This document shows, one piece after another, positions 28,272 to 36,637 of a stretch of DNA of 64,000 nt (its first letter is position 1; every line of letters begins with the position of its first letter). A model generated the notes under the pieces. The model searched no databases and was not told where the DNA came from. It saw only the letters and a list, made by a program, of their open reading frames with translations. The position numbers and the translations under genes were made by a program. The stretch is from contig OZ241345.1 of the NCBI GenBank assembly GCA_965200175.1, forward strand, positions 1,736,001-1,800,000. The letters are read 5' to 3'. The DNA is from Azophilus sp026709365 (GTDB lineage: Bacteria > Pseudomonadota > Gammaproteobacteria > Pseudomonadales > Azotimanducaceae).

Positions 28272-28805
28272 ATGGACGGTCTCGATTTGGCCTGTGTTGC
28301 TATACTGCGGCGACCCCACCCATCCCCCAAGGCGAGGCTTCAAGTCAAACACCTGCTCATCGTCTATCACACCCAGACCGGCAACACCGGACGCATGGCC
28401 GAAGCGGCGTTGAGCGGCGCTCGGCTCGAGGATGTTGACGGTGTTGACGCGCGCCTGCTGCGCGCCCGTGACGCCGACGCCGAAGACCTGCTTTGGGCCC
28501 ACGGACTGCTGCTCGGCACCCCGGAGAACTTCGGCTACATGTCGGGCGGCATGAAGGACTTTCTCGACCGCACCTTCTATCCGGTGGAGGGCAGGATGGC
28601 CCCCCTGCCCTACGCCGCGTTCATCAGCGCCGGCAACGACGGCACCCTGGCCCTCGCCGCCATTCGCCGCATCGCCAACGGCTATCCGTTCAAGGAGGTG
28701 CAGCCGCCGGTCATCGCGGTCGGCGAATTGACGGACGAGCACCTCAAGGGCTGTCGGGAGTTGGGGCTGGCCATGGCCTTGGGGCTGGAGATGGATCTGT
28801 TTTGA
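28272..28805 (+). CDS. Flavodoxin-like / NAD(P)H-dependent oxidoreductase
   Basis: A flavodoxin-fold FMN protein: VYHTQTGNTGRMAEAALSGA holds the phosphate-binding TQTGNT loop, LLLGTPENFGYMSGGMKDFLDRTFYP contacts the flavin ring, and YAAFISAGNDG follows. The start is doubtful. The ATG at 28272 lies upstream of a TATACT box (28301-28306). The natural N-terminus KHLLIVYHTQTGNT begins at 28344 with a GTC codon placed six bases after GAGG. Either the gene uses an unusual start, the codon is a miscalled GTG, or translation begins at 28272. About 154 residues would be the mature length from 28344. It is monocistronic. Confidence 0.85.
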   Translation: MDGLDLACVAILRRPHPSPKARLQVKHLLIVYHTQTGNTGRMAEAALSGARLEDVDGVDARLLRARDADAEDLLWAHGLLLGTPENFGYMSGGMKDFLDRTFYPVEGRMAPLPYAAFISAGNDGTLALAAIRRIANGYPFKEVQPPVIAVGELTDEHLKGCRELGLAMALGLEMDLF

Positions 28806-28872
28806 ATGGGGCTCGCCGCCAATTGGAACCCGAACCACGCAACGGCAGCTTGGGCCGCCCCCGCAGGCGCGC

Positions 28873-28973
28873 GGTGTGCGGGCTCAGAAACATTTCGGAA
28901 CCCGACCCACGCGACGAACGCGCGGAGTTTCGCGTCAGCGAAACTCCATCCGCGACCGTTAGGTCGCGCGGAG
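28873..28973 (+). repeat. Dispersed repeat family A, full copy (A4)
   Basis: Order GTGCGGGCTCAGAAACATTT, CGGAACCCGACCCACGCGAC, then a 10-bp hairpin (GGAGTTTCGC-GTCA-GCGAAACTCC) and a second hairpin CGCGACC-GTTA-GGTCGCG. The second stem differs in sequence from copies A3 and A6 but stays paired. It lies upstream of the SopB-like gene. The rest of the 28806-29154 gap holds only the promoter listed next. Confidence 0.8.
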
Positions 28974-28994
28974 GCAATCCCTTTGGGAGGTTGC

Positions 28995-29000
28995 TATAGT
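28995..29000 (+). promoter_or_regulatory. Putative -10 box for SopB-like effector gene
   Basis: TATAGT about 155 bases before the effector ATG and just after repeat A4. It implies a leader of about 150 nt. Confidence 0.35.
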
Positions 29001-29154
29001 GGGGTACGAGACGGCCTGCAAGCCCCGGCTTGTGGCTCCTTAAGCGCATCCTCCTGCGAACGTTGGGCCGCAGCTTCGCAGCTTGCGGTTCGTTGCAGCC
29101 GTTGGAGGATGGCGTTGGGAAGGACACCAGCAATCAAGCGATAAGGAAACCGCA

Positions 29155-31890
29155 ATGGGAGAAGTGGTATTTGATGACGTAGGCAGGGCGCAGCTTGCCC
29201 AGGTCGGACAGCTCGATGGCGGCGCTGCCGGGAGTTCAGGCCCGTCCGGCGCCAGTTGGCGCGGGCTGGACGTGTCGAGGGGCGAGGCTCCCCCAGCGAG
29301 CTCCCCCGCGTCGGTGGCCATCCGCCATGAGCACAGCGAGGCTGGCGTCCAGCAGGGTTCGAGAAGCCTTCGATCAAGGGTGGCCAGCATTATCAGCTCC
29401 GCCGCCAATTCGGCGTTCAGGGCGGTGGCCGCCAAGTTCCATGGCCACTCCGCGCAGTCGGACGGCATCAGCCGTTCTGATTGGAAGTTCGACGGCCGGC
29501 CCGGCCAGGCTTCCGAGCGGCTTGCCCAGCGCTTGGTTCGTGCCGAAGTCTGGCCGGAGGATGTGGGATTGCTGAAGTCGCTCGCCGCCTCGCCCGCCGG
29601 GCTTTCCAGCTACCTGGAGAGCAACCTCGCCAGCATCCCCGCCAGAACTGCGGCGGAGCTTGGCGTGGCCGTCGATTTCGCGAATCAGTTGAACGGCGAC
29701 CTGTCCAGGTTGGCGGCTTTGGCGGACAAGTCCGTTCGCCAGCCCCTCAGCGAAGGGGAGCGGCAGGACCTGGAGGTTCTGGTGTCCTCGAGCCGGCACA
29801 ACATCAAGGTCGCGACGGCTTGGGTCGATGCCCAGCTGGAGGGGGGCCTGCATCAGGGCACTCCGGCGGAGTTCGTCCTCAAGGCGCTGGGCGAGAACCT
29901 TCAGGATACCGTGCTCGACTTGGGCGACATCGCCGCCCTCGCCGACGTGGAGGAGGCGGCGGATGGCCCCGTCAGCAGGTCGGATCGGGCCGAAGCCCAT
30001 CTCCGGCACGCTGAAGCGGCGGTGTCCGTGGCCCGGAACCTGTCAGTCGCGGGCCTTGGCGAGGAAGCCAAGCAAAGCCTTGTGGCGGAGTTGGAGGGCC
30101 ATCGTGACCAGCTGGCCCGGATTCGGGATGTGGCCGTGGGCAGGACGGACGCCCCGGGCGAGGAGCTTAAGCTCGCCTCCAAGGCCCTGTGGGAGGAGCC
30201 GCTGACGCTGGTCAAGTTCCAAGGCGGCTCCGACAAAGACGTTGCGGGCTTGCGCAGGCAGTGGAAGGATGGCGGCGGCAGCCTCCCGACGACGCACCCC
30301 AAGGTGGGCCAGGCTCGCGTTCTGCGCGAGTTCATTCAGGAAAGGCTCGCCCAGGCCGGGGTGGCCAAGGACCAAATGCCGGACCTCAAGACGCTTCAAG
30401 GCCAGGCCCAAAACCGGATTCTCAACGCCGCCCCTTGGGAGCCCATACACACTCGTGTGGAAGCCGCCTTGGGCAAGGGCGGCACGGAGCGGGCGGTGAT
30501 GCACAGCCACATCGTTCCGGCCAAGGCGATCGCGGTCCATTTTGCGGAGGGCTACGCCGGCAACGGCATCAACTGCGCCGATCGCACCCAGCACAAGCAC
30601 GTGCCCAACCTCGCCCAGACCTCGCTGACGAACGACCAGGGCGAAACGCTGTTTTCGGGCTTGCGGCACGGAATTCTCGATGCCTACAACCTCTCCGGCA
30701 AGCACCTTCGCAGCCTGCCCGAAGCCGAGTTGAGGAATGTGGCCCGCGATGCGCTGGGGGGCGACGGGGCCGAGGTCGATGGCATCGTCCAGGCGGTGCG
30801 CGGCAGCAGGAAGCAGGCCGATGCGGCGGCCCTGCAAATCCGAACGGCGGTCAGCCAGAACATGGCCAAGGAGATGGCCGTGGCCGCCTTGGCCTCCAAT
30901 CCCGCCAAGTTCGAGGAGGCGCTGAACGGCGAGACCGTCACCCTCGACCTCACCTCGGTTTCAGTGGTGACGCCGGACCGCATTCGAGGCGCGAAGAAGA
31001 GCGAGAGGACCATGCTCTCGCTTCAGCAGCAGGGGCTGGCCAAGCTGCAGGAGGCGCCGAGCGTTAGGCTTGAGGTTCGCGATGCCCAAGGGCAGGCGCG
31101 CACGGTGACCGCGAAGGTGAACGTCCGCCAGTTCAATTTCGGCGTCAACGAGGGCGCGATCGGCAGGCGCGGACCGGTGCGCAACGCGACGAATCCCGTG
31201 ATGAGCAGGCTCATGGGCTGGAGCTTCGCCATGAAGGTGAACGACCCCGGCCTGACCAAGCTGGTCGGCCCTGCCGGCACGACGGGCCTAGGGGGTGATC
31301 TGGCGGTCCGCATTCAGGAGATGCGCGGCAGGTCCGTGGCCATCGAGGCCGTTCTGCCCAGCGCGAGGGAGAGGCTGGAACGGTCGGGGGGTGACGCTGA
31401 GACGTCGGCCTACGTCTCCGGGCTGGAGCGGGAGCTGGGTAGCCTGCGCAAAAGCATCCGAACCTTGTCGGATGCGGGGGAGCAGATCAAGTCGCTTTGG
31501 ACGACGCGGGGCTACGGGGACGGCGACAGCGACCCCTACAAGATGGTCTCCCGCTTGGCCTTGGCCTCCCATGTCATGGGCGAGGACACGCTGTTCAACT
31601 GCAAGAGCGGCAAGGACCGCAGCGGCCAACTCGATGCCGAAGTGAAGTACCTCGCGGCCTATGCGGACCGCAACGGCGGCGCCCTGCCGCCGGTGGGCGG
31701 GGACATGAACGCCTCTCGGACGGCGCGCAGCGCGTTCACGCTGCACACCGGCAATCTGGAGATGCAGCGCCTGAACACCGGGCTGCCGGGCTACAAGCTC
31801 GACACCGACACGGTCACCGGCCTGAATGACCTGATCGAGGACCACATGAAGCCCGTTTACCGGGGAGGCTCGAGGTTCGTTTCATCGTGA
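29155..31890 (+). CDS. SopB/IpgD-family inositol phosphate phosphatase (type III effector-like)
   Basis: 911 residues; the C-terminal half aligns by eye with Salmonella SopB and Shigella IpgD, effectors that dephosphorylate host phosphoinositides. Shared stretches, in order: LFSGLRHGILDAYNL (Phe500 on), VRQFNFGVNEGAIG (Asn661-Glu666, SopB has FNVGVNE), PYKMVSRLALASHVMG, the catalytic LFNCKSGKDRSGQLDAEVK (Cys816, Arg822; CX5R with the lipid-phosphatase Lys) and HTGNLEMQRLNTGLPGYKL near the end. The first about 350 residues have no SopB counterpart. They begin with a Ser/Gly/Ala-rich, signal-peptide-free stretch suited to type III secretion. The ATG at 29155 follows AAGGAAAC. No cognate chaperone or secretion gene is adjacent. 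A selenoprotein gene follows 23 bases later. Confidence 0.88.
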   Translation: MGEVVFDDVGRAQLAQVGQLDGGAAGSSGPSGASWRGLDVSRGEAPPASSPASVAIRHEHSEAGVQQGSRSLRSRVASIISSAANSAFRAVAAKFHGHSAQSDGISRSDWKFDGRPGQASERLAQRLVRAEVWPEDVGLLKSLAASPAGLSSYLESNLASIPARTAAELGVAVDFANQLNGDLSRLAALADKSVRQPLSEGERQDLEVLVSSSRHNIKVATAWVDAQLEGGLHQGTPAEFVLKALGENLQDTVLDLGDIAALADVEEAADGPVSRSDRAEAHLRHAEAAVSVARNLSVAGLGEEAKQSLVAELEGHRDQLARIRDVAVGRTDAPGEELKLASKALWEEPLTLVKFQGGSDKDVAGLRRQWKDGGGSLPTTHPKVGQARVLREFIQERLAQAGVAKDQMPDLKTLQGQAQNRILNAAPWEPIHTRVEAALGKGGTERAVMHSHIVPAKAIAVHFAEGYAGNGINCADRTQHKHVPNLAQTSLTNDQGETLFSGLRHGILDAYNLSGKHLRSLPEAELRNVARDALGGDGAEVDGIVQAVRGSRKQADAAALQIRTAVSQNMAKEMAVAALASNPAKFEEALNGETVTLDLTSVSVVTPDRIRGAKKSERTMLSLQQQGLAKLQEAPSVRLEVRDAQGQARTVTAKVNVRQFNFGVNEGAIGRRGPVRNATNPVMSRLMGWSFAMKVNDPGLTKLVGPAGTTGLGGDLAVRIQEMRGRSVAIEAVLPSARERLERSGGDAETSAYVSGLERELGSLRKSIRTLSDAGEQIKSLWTTRGYGDGDSDPYKMVSRLALASHVMGEDTLFNCKSGKDRSGQLDAEVKYLAAYADRNGGALPPVGGDMNASRTARSAFTLHTGNLEMQRLNTGLPGYKLDTDTVTGLNDLIEDHMKPVYRGGSRFVSS

Positions 31891-31913
31891 TCGCGGATTA
31901 AGGAGGCAACCGC

Positions 31914-32156
31914 ATGGACATTTCGATCACCTACTGCGGCGTCTGAAACTACAAGCCTAAAGCGGTCAGTTTGGCCGCTCGACTGGAGGCTGAATTCGAC
32001 GTCTCATGCCTGCTCATTGAAGGCGGCGGCGGCGTCTTTGACGTGGTGGTGGATGGGGCGCTGCTGCATTCCAAGCAACAATGCGCCGGCCAATTCCCGG
32101 ACGAGGAAAAGCTGGTGGCGACCATCAAGGACCGCGGCAGCCAACATCTCCAGTGA
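31914..32156 (+). CDS. SelW-like selenoprotein (CxxU, UGA-encoded Sec)
   Basis: An 80-residue Rdx/SelW-family thioredoxin-like protein whose codon 11 is TGA (31944-31946), read as selenocysteine. It begins MDISITYCGVU, then NYKPKAVSLAARLEAEFDVS, then LLIEGGGGVFDVVVDGALLH and SKQQCAGQFPDEEKLVATIK. This is the family layout: beta strand, CxxU redox motif, NYxP, glycine-rich GGGGVFDV and F-SK…GQFP. A perfect Shine-Dalgarno AAGGAGG precedes the ATG by 7 bases and the frame is otherwise open. A SECIS hairpin follows the TGA. The function is presumably thiol-based redox; SelW proteins' precise substrates are unknown. Ordinary gene calling would miss it or start at the TTG of codon 20. It is 23 bases after the effector gene. 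Confidence 0.9.
31961..31979 (+). promoter_or_regulatory. Bacterial SECIS element of the selenoprotein gene
   Basis: Hairpin of 8 bp (AGCGGTCA pairs with TGGCCGCT, one G-U) with a GUU apical loop. The stem begins 15 bases and the loop 23 bases after the UGA. This fits bacterial SECIS rules: a short stem within the coding region, G at the first loop position followed by U, loop about 16-37 nt downstream. Confidence 0.8.
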
Positions 32157-32240
32157 CGGGGCTCAGCGGGCGGCAGGCCCCGGAGGAGGCCGCTTGGTCT
32201 TGGTCAAACGGCTTGGGTCACCGGGCAAGCCCCCACGGCG

Positions 32241-33404
32241 CTACTCACCCCGCAAAGCGGAAGTGATCGGCAGGCGAACGGCCCGGGCGGCCGGAAACAA
32301 GCCGCCGATGAAGCCGAGCGTCAGCGCCCAGGCCAGGCCCAACGACAGCAGGTCGCCGGTCACGGCAAAATCGAAGGCGATCTGCGAGAAGGAGGCTTGA
32401 TTGAGGGTGGCCACAGTGAGGCCGTTGAAGCCGAAGTAGGCGATGGCGCCGCCGAGCAGACCACCCAGCAAAGCCAGGCCCAATGCCTCGATCAGCACTG
32501 AGGCCATCACCGCCGCGCCGCCGAAGCCGAGCGCCCGCAAGGTGGCGATCTCCACCGTGCGGGTGGAGACCGCAGCGTACATGGTGTTCAGCGCGGCAAA
32601 GAAGGCGCCAAAGGCCATGATGACGGCGACGGTGTAGCCGAACGTGGTGATCAGCGCGTCCAGGGATTCGGACTGGTTCTGGTAGAAAGCCTGCTCGGCA
32701 TGCGCCTCAAGGTCCAAGCGCCGGTCCTCCTCGATGCGCGCGGCCAACGCATCGAAGGCCCCCGGTGCGGTCAGGCGCACCCGGATCGACTGCACGGCGG
32801 CGCCCCGGCGAAAGGTGGACTGGGCCACCGGCAAATCCGCCCACAACTCGGACTCGTAGGCGGATCCGTTGGCCCTGAACAGGCCCACGATGGTCCAATC
32901 GCTGTCCCGAAGCGCCACCTTGGCGCCCAAGTCGATGCCGCTGAACTCCGCCGCAGCGCCCAAGCCGGCAATGGCTTCGCGCTTGCCCGGCTCGAATGGA
33001 CGCCCCTCGACGATCTCCACTTCCGGGCGAATCCGAAAGGCCGCGGGCTCGACGCCACGAATGATCAGGTTGGCCGGCTGGCCGGTGGAGCGCTTGGGCA
33101 CGTCCGCCACCACATACATCTCCGGGCTGTGGTCGGCCACTTCGGGCATGGTGGAGACGATGCGCACCGCCTCCGGCTCCACCTGCCCGGACAGCTCGCC
33201 GTTGGAGCCGCCGCGCAGCACCAGCGCCCGATCCGGGGAGCCGCCCCGCTCCAAGGCCGCCGAAAATCCGCCGGCCATGGCGAGCAGGGTGACCAGCACC
33301 GCCACCACGCCGGCGATGCCGACCACGATCACCGACGAACTGCCGACCCGGGAGGGCAGATTGCGAATGTTCATCAGCGTGACGGCGGCAATCTGGGACA
33401 GCAT
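32241..33404 (-). CDS. ABC transporter permease (FtsX/MacB type), second subunit
   Basis: A 387-residue permease with an N-terminal helix (VVGIAGVVAVLVTLLAMAGG), a long periplasmic domain and three C-terminal helices (GYTVAVIMAFGAFFAALNTM, ALGLALLGGLLGGAIAYFG, LLSLGLAWALTLGFIGGLFP). This is the MacB/FtsX layout. The conserved VEIATLRALGFGGAAV loop contacts the ATPase. It is the last gene of a four-gene operon with adaptor, ATPase and another permease. The gene starts at an ATG 12 bases after the preceding stop. It probably exports a substrate or extracts lipoprotein across the envelope; substrate unknown. Confidence 0.9.
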   Translation of the reverse strand: MLSQIAAVTLMNIRNLPSRVGSSSVIVVGIAGVVAVLVTLLAMAGGFSAALERGGSPDRALVLRGGSNGELSGQVEPEAVRIVSTMPEVADHSPEMYVVADVPKRSTGQPANLIIRGVEPAAFRIRPEVEIVEGRPFEPGKREAIAGLGAAAEFSGIDLGAKVALRDSDWTIVGLFRANGSAYESELWADLPVAQSTFRRGAAVQSIRVRLTAPGAFDALAARIEEDRRLDLEAHAEQAFYQNQSESLDALITTFGYTVAVIMAFGAFFAALNTMYAAVSTRTVEIATLRALGFGGAAVMASVLIEALGLALLGGLLGGAIAYFGFNGLTVATLNQASFSQIAFDFAVTGDLLSLGLAWALTLGFIGGLFPAARAVRLPITSALRGE

Positions 33405-33415
33405 GAGTTGCTCTA

Positions 33416-34579
33416 CTAACTTCCGCGCAACGCATCAACGATGCTCAAGCGGCGCGCCGTCAGGGCGGGAACGGCGCCCACCACCAGTCCCAGCAGCGCG
33501 GATAAGGCCAAGGCGCTGGCCGCAGTGACGCCGCTGACCTCAAAGGCCCCCACGATATCCTCAAGGCCGGGACCGACGATGGCGGCGGCGCCCAGGGCCA
33601 AAGCCGTGCCCAACAGCGCCCCCAGCGCGCAAAGCAGCAGCGCTTCGCCCAGCACCAGCGCCGCCACCGCCCCGTCGGAGAAGCCCATCGTCTTCAACAC
33701 GGCCAACTCCGGCACCCGCTCGCGCAGCGCTTGGGCCATGGTGTTGCCGGTCAGGAGCAGGATGGTGAAGAAGACCGCGGCGAGAATGCCGGTCATCATC
33801 AACTCAATGTCGCCGATCTGCTGCATGAACTGTCGCGCCTGCTCGGCTTCGGTGATGGTGCGGGTGGGATTGAGGGAGTTGGTGAACAGCGCATCGATCG
33901 CGTTGGCGACCTCCGCCGCCCGCCCGCTGTCCGCGATGCGCACCGTGAACCAGCCGACCATGCCTTCGCCGAACTCGCGGGCCTCGTCAAAGTAGGCGTA
34001 GTTCAGCAGGAACACGCCGGGCTGCTGCATGTCATCCGGGGCGGCGTAGGTGCCCACCAAGTCGAACTCCCAATTGCGGCTGCCGTCCTTCTTGGCGTAG
34101 ATGTCGCCCTCGATCGGGATCTTGTCGCCCAGCGTCCAGCCGTACTTCGCCGCCATCGCCGCCGGCGCCACGGCGCCGGTACGGGTGTTGGCGAACGCTT
34201 CAAGGTGCTGCGGATCGATGAGGTACTCCGAATGCATCTCGAAGTGGGCGATGGGGTCCACCGGATACTTCGGAAAGAAGTTGGCCCGGTCCTGGTAAAC
34301 GCCGCCGAACCAATCGGCGTGGGTGACGGCCAGCACGCCGTCAACCCCGGCAATCCGCCGCAGGGCGCTGATCGGCAGGGGGTCGATGATCGAATACTTG
34401 GGCGAGACCACCAAGCGGTCAATGCCGGGCTCGCCGAAGCCGCCGCCCTCGGAGAAGGACTGCGAGACCGTGCGCAGCAGGACGAACAGCAGGAAGGCGA
34501 TCATCACCGACACCAAGGTCAGCCAAGTGCGCACCGGGCGGCGGAACAGGTTCGCCCACATGAAGCCGAGGCGGCTCAT
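33416..34579 (-). CDS. ABC transporter permease (FtsX/MacB type), first subunit
   Basis: 387 residues with N-terminal helix (WLTLVSVMIAFLLFVLLRTV), periplasmic domain and three C-terminal helices, including TGILAAVFFTILLLTGNTMA and ALVLGEALLLCALGALLGTA. The coupling motif RVPELAVLKTMGFSDGAV is present. It overlaps the ATPase stop by 4 bases (ATGA). Two different FtsX-type permeases suggest a heterodimeric exporter, as in DevBCA-like or lipoprotein-release systems, rather than the MacB ATPase-permease fusion. Confidence 0.9.
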   Translation of the reverse strand: MSRLGFMWANLFRRPVRTWLTLVSVMIAFLLFVLLRTVSQSFSEGGGFGEPGIDRLVVSPKYSIIDPLPISALRRIAGVDGVLAVTHADWFGGVYQDRANFFPKYPVDPIAHFEMHSEYLIDPQHLEAFANTRTGAVAPAAMAAKYGWTLGDKIPIEGDIYAKKDGSRNWEFDLVGTYAAPDDMQQPGVFLLNYAYFDEAREFGEGMVGWFTVRIADSGRAAEVANAIDALFTNSLNPTRTITEAEQARQFMQQIGDIELMMTGILAAVFFTILLLTGNTMAQALRERVPELAVLKTMGFSDGAVAALVLGEALLLCALGALLGTALALGAAAIVGPGLEDIVGAFEVSGVTAASALALSALLGLVVGAVPALTARRLSIVDALRGS

Positions 34580-35256
34580 GCCGCGTTCTCCACCAACAGG
34601 CCCTTGTCCATGCGCAGCACTTGGGCGGCGCGCTCGGCGGCCTTCGGGTCGTGGGTGACCATGATGATGGTCTTGCCGTATTCGCCGTTCAGCGTTTCCA
34701 GCAGCTTGAGGATCTCATCGGCCGTCTCCCGGTCCAGGTCGCCGGTCGGCTCGTCGCACACCAGCAAGCCCGGATCGGCAACGATGGCCCGGGCGATGGC
34801 CACCCGCTGCTGCTGCCCGCCGGACAGCTCCCCCGGCTTGTGCTTGGCCCGGTCCGCCAAGCCGACGATCCGCAGCGCCGCGGCGGCGTTGGCCTGGCGC
34901 TGCTTGCTCGACAGGGCGGTCAGGAGCAACGGCAGCTCGACGTTGCGCTGGGCGCTGAGCACCGGCAGCAGATTGTAGAACTGGAAGATGAAGCCGACAT
35001 TAGTGGAGCGCCACTTGGCCAACTGCTTGGCCGACATCTCGGCCAAGGGCCGTCCGCCCACGACCACCGATCCGGCAGTGGGATGGTCGAGGCCGCCGAT
35101 CAGGTTGAGCAGCGTCGTCTTGCCCGATCCGGAAGGCCCCATCAGAGCAAGGAAATCGCCCTCCTCGATCTCCAAATTAATGCCCGCCAGCACCTCCAGC
35201 GATTCCCGTCCCTTGATGAACGTCTTCTCGACCCCCTTGCAGCTCACCACCGCCAT
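34576..35256 (-). CDS. ABC transporter ATP-binding protein (LolD/MacB-like)
   Basis: 226 residues: Walker A GPSGSGKTT (residues 40-48), Q-loop FQFYNLLPVLSAQRNVELPL, signature LSGGQQQRVAIARAI, Walker B LLVCDEPTGDLD and the H-loop VTHDPKAAERA. It belongs to the LolD/MacB/FtsE class that works with FtsX-type permeases. The N-terminal VVSCKGVEKTF is the usual A-loop. It follows the adaptor gene by 27 bases with AGGAG before the ATG and overlaps the next permease gene by 4 bases. Confidence 0.94.
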   Translation of the reverse strand: MAVVSCKGVEKTFIKGRESLEVLAGINLEIEEGDFLALMGPSGSGKTTLLNLIGGLDHPTAGSVVVGGRPLAEMSAKQLAKWRSTNVGFIFQFYNLLPVLSAQRNVELPLLLTALSSKQRQANAAAALRIVGLADRAKHKPGELSGGQQQRVAIARAIVADPGLLVCDEPTGDLDRETADEILKLLETLNGEYGKTIIMVTHDPKAAERAAQVLRMDKGLLVENAA

Positions 35257-35283
35257 GCAACGCTCCTGTGGATTCCTTATCCC

Positions 35284-36537
35284 CTACTGCGGCAGCGAGA
35301 CCCGGCCGGCGGAGGCCAAGCCCGCCAACAGGCTGTCGTCCGGACGGGCCACGATCCGTTCGCCGGCATCCAGGCCAGCCACGACCCGCACCTTGGCGCC
35401 TTGCCCACCGTCCACGCGGATGGAGCGGCGCCGCGCCTCATCATCGGTCACCACCAGCACGTAGCTGTTCCCGCCTTCGCGAACCACCGCTGCCTTGGGC
35501 ACCAGCACGCCGGCCTCGACCGGCGCCTGGACCGCCTTGGCGCCGGCCTCCAAAAACGCAACCCGAACACCCATGTCCGGCAGCACCCGGCCATCGCGCT
35601 CGTTGAACCCCACCCGCACCCGCACGGTGGCCTTGCTGCGCTCGGCGGCCGGAATGATGGCGATCACGGCTGCCGCGTAGGCGTCCTCCGGGTAGGCGTT
35701 GAGGGTGATGCTGACGGGCTGGCCGGGATGCACCCGGTTGATGTAAGCCTCGTTGACGTCCACCTCCACTTCAAGGGAATCCATGTCAACGATGGTGCAA
35801 ATGCCGGTGCGCGTGTAGCCGCCGCCGGCGGACACCGGCGAGATCATTTCGCCCGGCTGCGCCGCCTTGGCGATGACCACGCCGGCGAAGGGCGCCCGGA
35901 TGCGCATGTCCTCGACGACTTGCCGCTGCACCGCCAAGGCCCGCTCCGCCACCACGGCATCCTGACGCATGCGCTCCAAGCGCGCGGTCATCTCCTCGAC
36001 GGCCAAGCGATGGCGGTCGAGGTCCGCCTGGCTCACCAGCTCCCGCTCAGCCAGCCCTTCGCTGCGCGCCAGATCGAGCTGGCCCTGCTTGAGCTGCGCC
36101 TCGACCTCCAACAGGCCGCGCCGGGCCGACTCCAACTGCGAGGCGGCCAGTTCGAGCTGCGCACGGGGCACGCTGTCGTCCAAGCGGGCCAGCAACTGCC
36201 CGGCCTCCACGCGGTCCCCCTCCTCGATGTGTACTTCCAGCACCTTGCCGGTGGTCTTGCTGGACACCGTCGCCTGCCGCCGCGCCACGACGTAGCCCGT
36301 GGCATCGAGCACGCTGGCGTCGGGCTTGCGGGGCGCAATCGCCTCGGCCAGCGCCGTGGGAATTGGCGAGCGCGGCGCATCCCCAGGCAAGGGCAGCAGC
36401 CAAAGGGCAAAGGCTGCGCCGCCCGTCAAGGCAATCAGCACGAACCACTTCAGGGGCTTGGCAGTGGCGGGAGACGGCTCCGAACGGTCGATGCGCAGCT
36501 GGTTCAACAGCGATTTCTGATCCGGTTGCGGCTCCAT
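35284..36537 (-). CDS. HlyD/MacA-type periplasmic adaptor subunit
   Basis: A 417-residue membrane-fusion protein with one N-terminal helix (WFVLIALTGGAAFALWLLPL) anchoring it in the inner membrane. The biotinyl-lipoyl-like half-motif ATGYVVARRQATVSSKTTGK begins near residue 80, and a coiled-coil hairpin (about residues 125-205, with QLESARRGLLEVEAQLKQGQ) follows. Then come the second lipoyl half RAPFAGVVIAKAAQPGEMIS and the beta-barrel domain VEVDVNEAYINRVHPGQPVS. It bridges the ABC permeases to an outer-membrane channel not in the window. I start at the ATG at 36537; another ATG 30 bases upstream is possible. First gene of the operon. Confidence 0.92.
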   Translation of the reverse strand: MEPQPDQKSLLNQLRIDRSEPSPATAKPLKWFVLIALTGGAAFALWLLPLPGDAPRSPIPTALAEAIAPRKPDASVLDATGYVVARRQATVSSKTTGKVLEVHIEEGDRVEAGQLLARLDDSVPRAQLELAASQLESARRGLLEVEAQLKQGQLDLARSEGLAERELVSQADLDRHRLAVEEMTARLERMRQDAVVAERALAVQRQVVEDMRIRAPFAGVVIAKAAQPGEMISPVSAGGGYTRTGICTIVDMDSLEVEVDVNEAYINRVHPGQPVSITLNAYPEDAYAAAVIAIIPAAERSKATVRVRVGFNERDGRVLPDMGVRVAFLEAGAKAVQAPVEAGVLVPKAAVVREGGNSYVLVVTDDEARRRSIRVDGGQGAKVRVVAGLDAGERIVARPDDSLLAGLASAGRVSLPQ

Positions 36538-36621
36538 CGACAAAGACCCTAACCAACGGGGACTCATGGCGAGTCTAACAGAATTGGCTCACCCCACCGG
36601 CGCGACCTGCCGGTTCTGGAG

Positions 36622-36627
36622 TATGAT
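36622..36627 (+). promoter_or_regulatory. -10 box near the dcp start
   Basis: TATGAT ends 10 bases before the ATG at 36638, with no SD between, pointing to a very short or absent leader. Confidence 0.4.
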
Positions 36628-36637
36628 GTTCCCCGCC

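Noticed and set aside
32157..32240. GC-rich inverted sequence between selenoprotein and ABC permease
   Set aside because: Pairing is possible but there is no T-tract and the stem is interrupted; not enough to call a terminator.
34621..36552. 643-codon plus-strand frame
   Set aside because: Antisense to the ABC exporter ATPase and adaptor, both with full family motifs.
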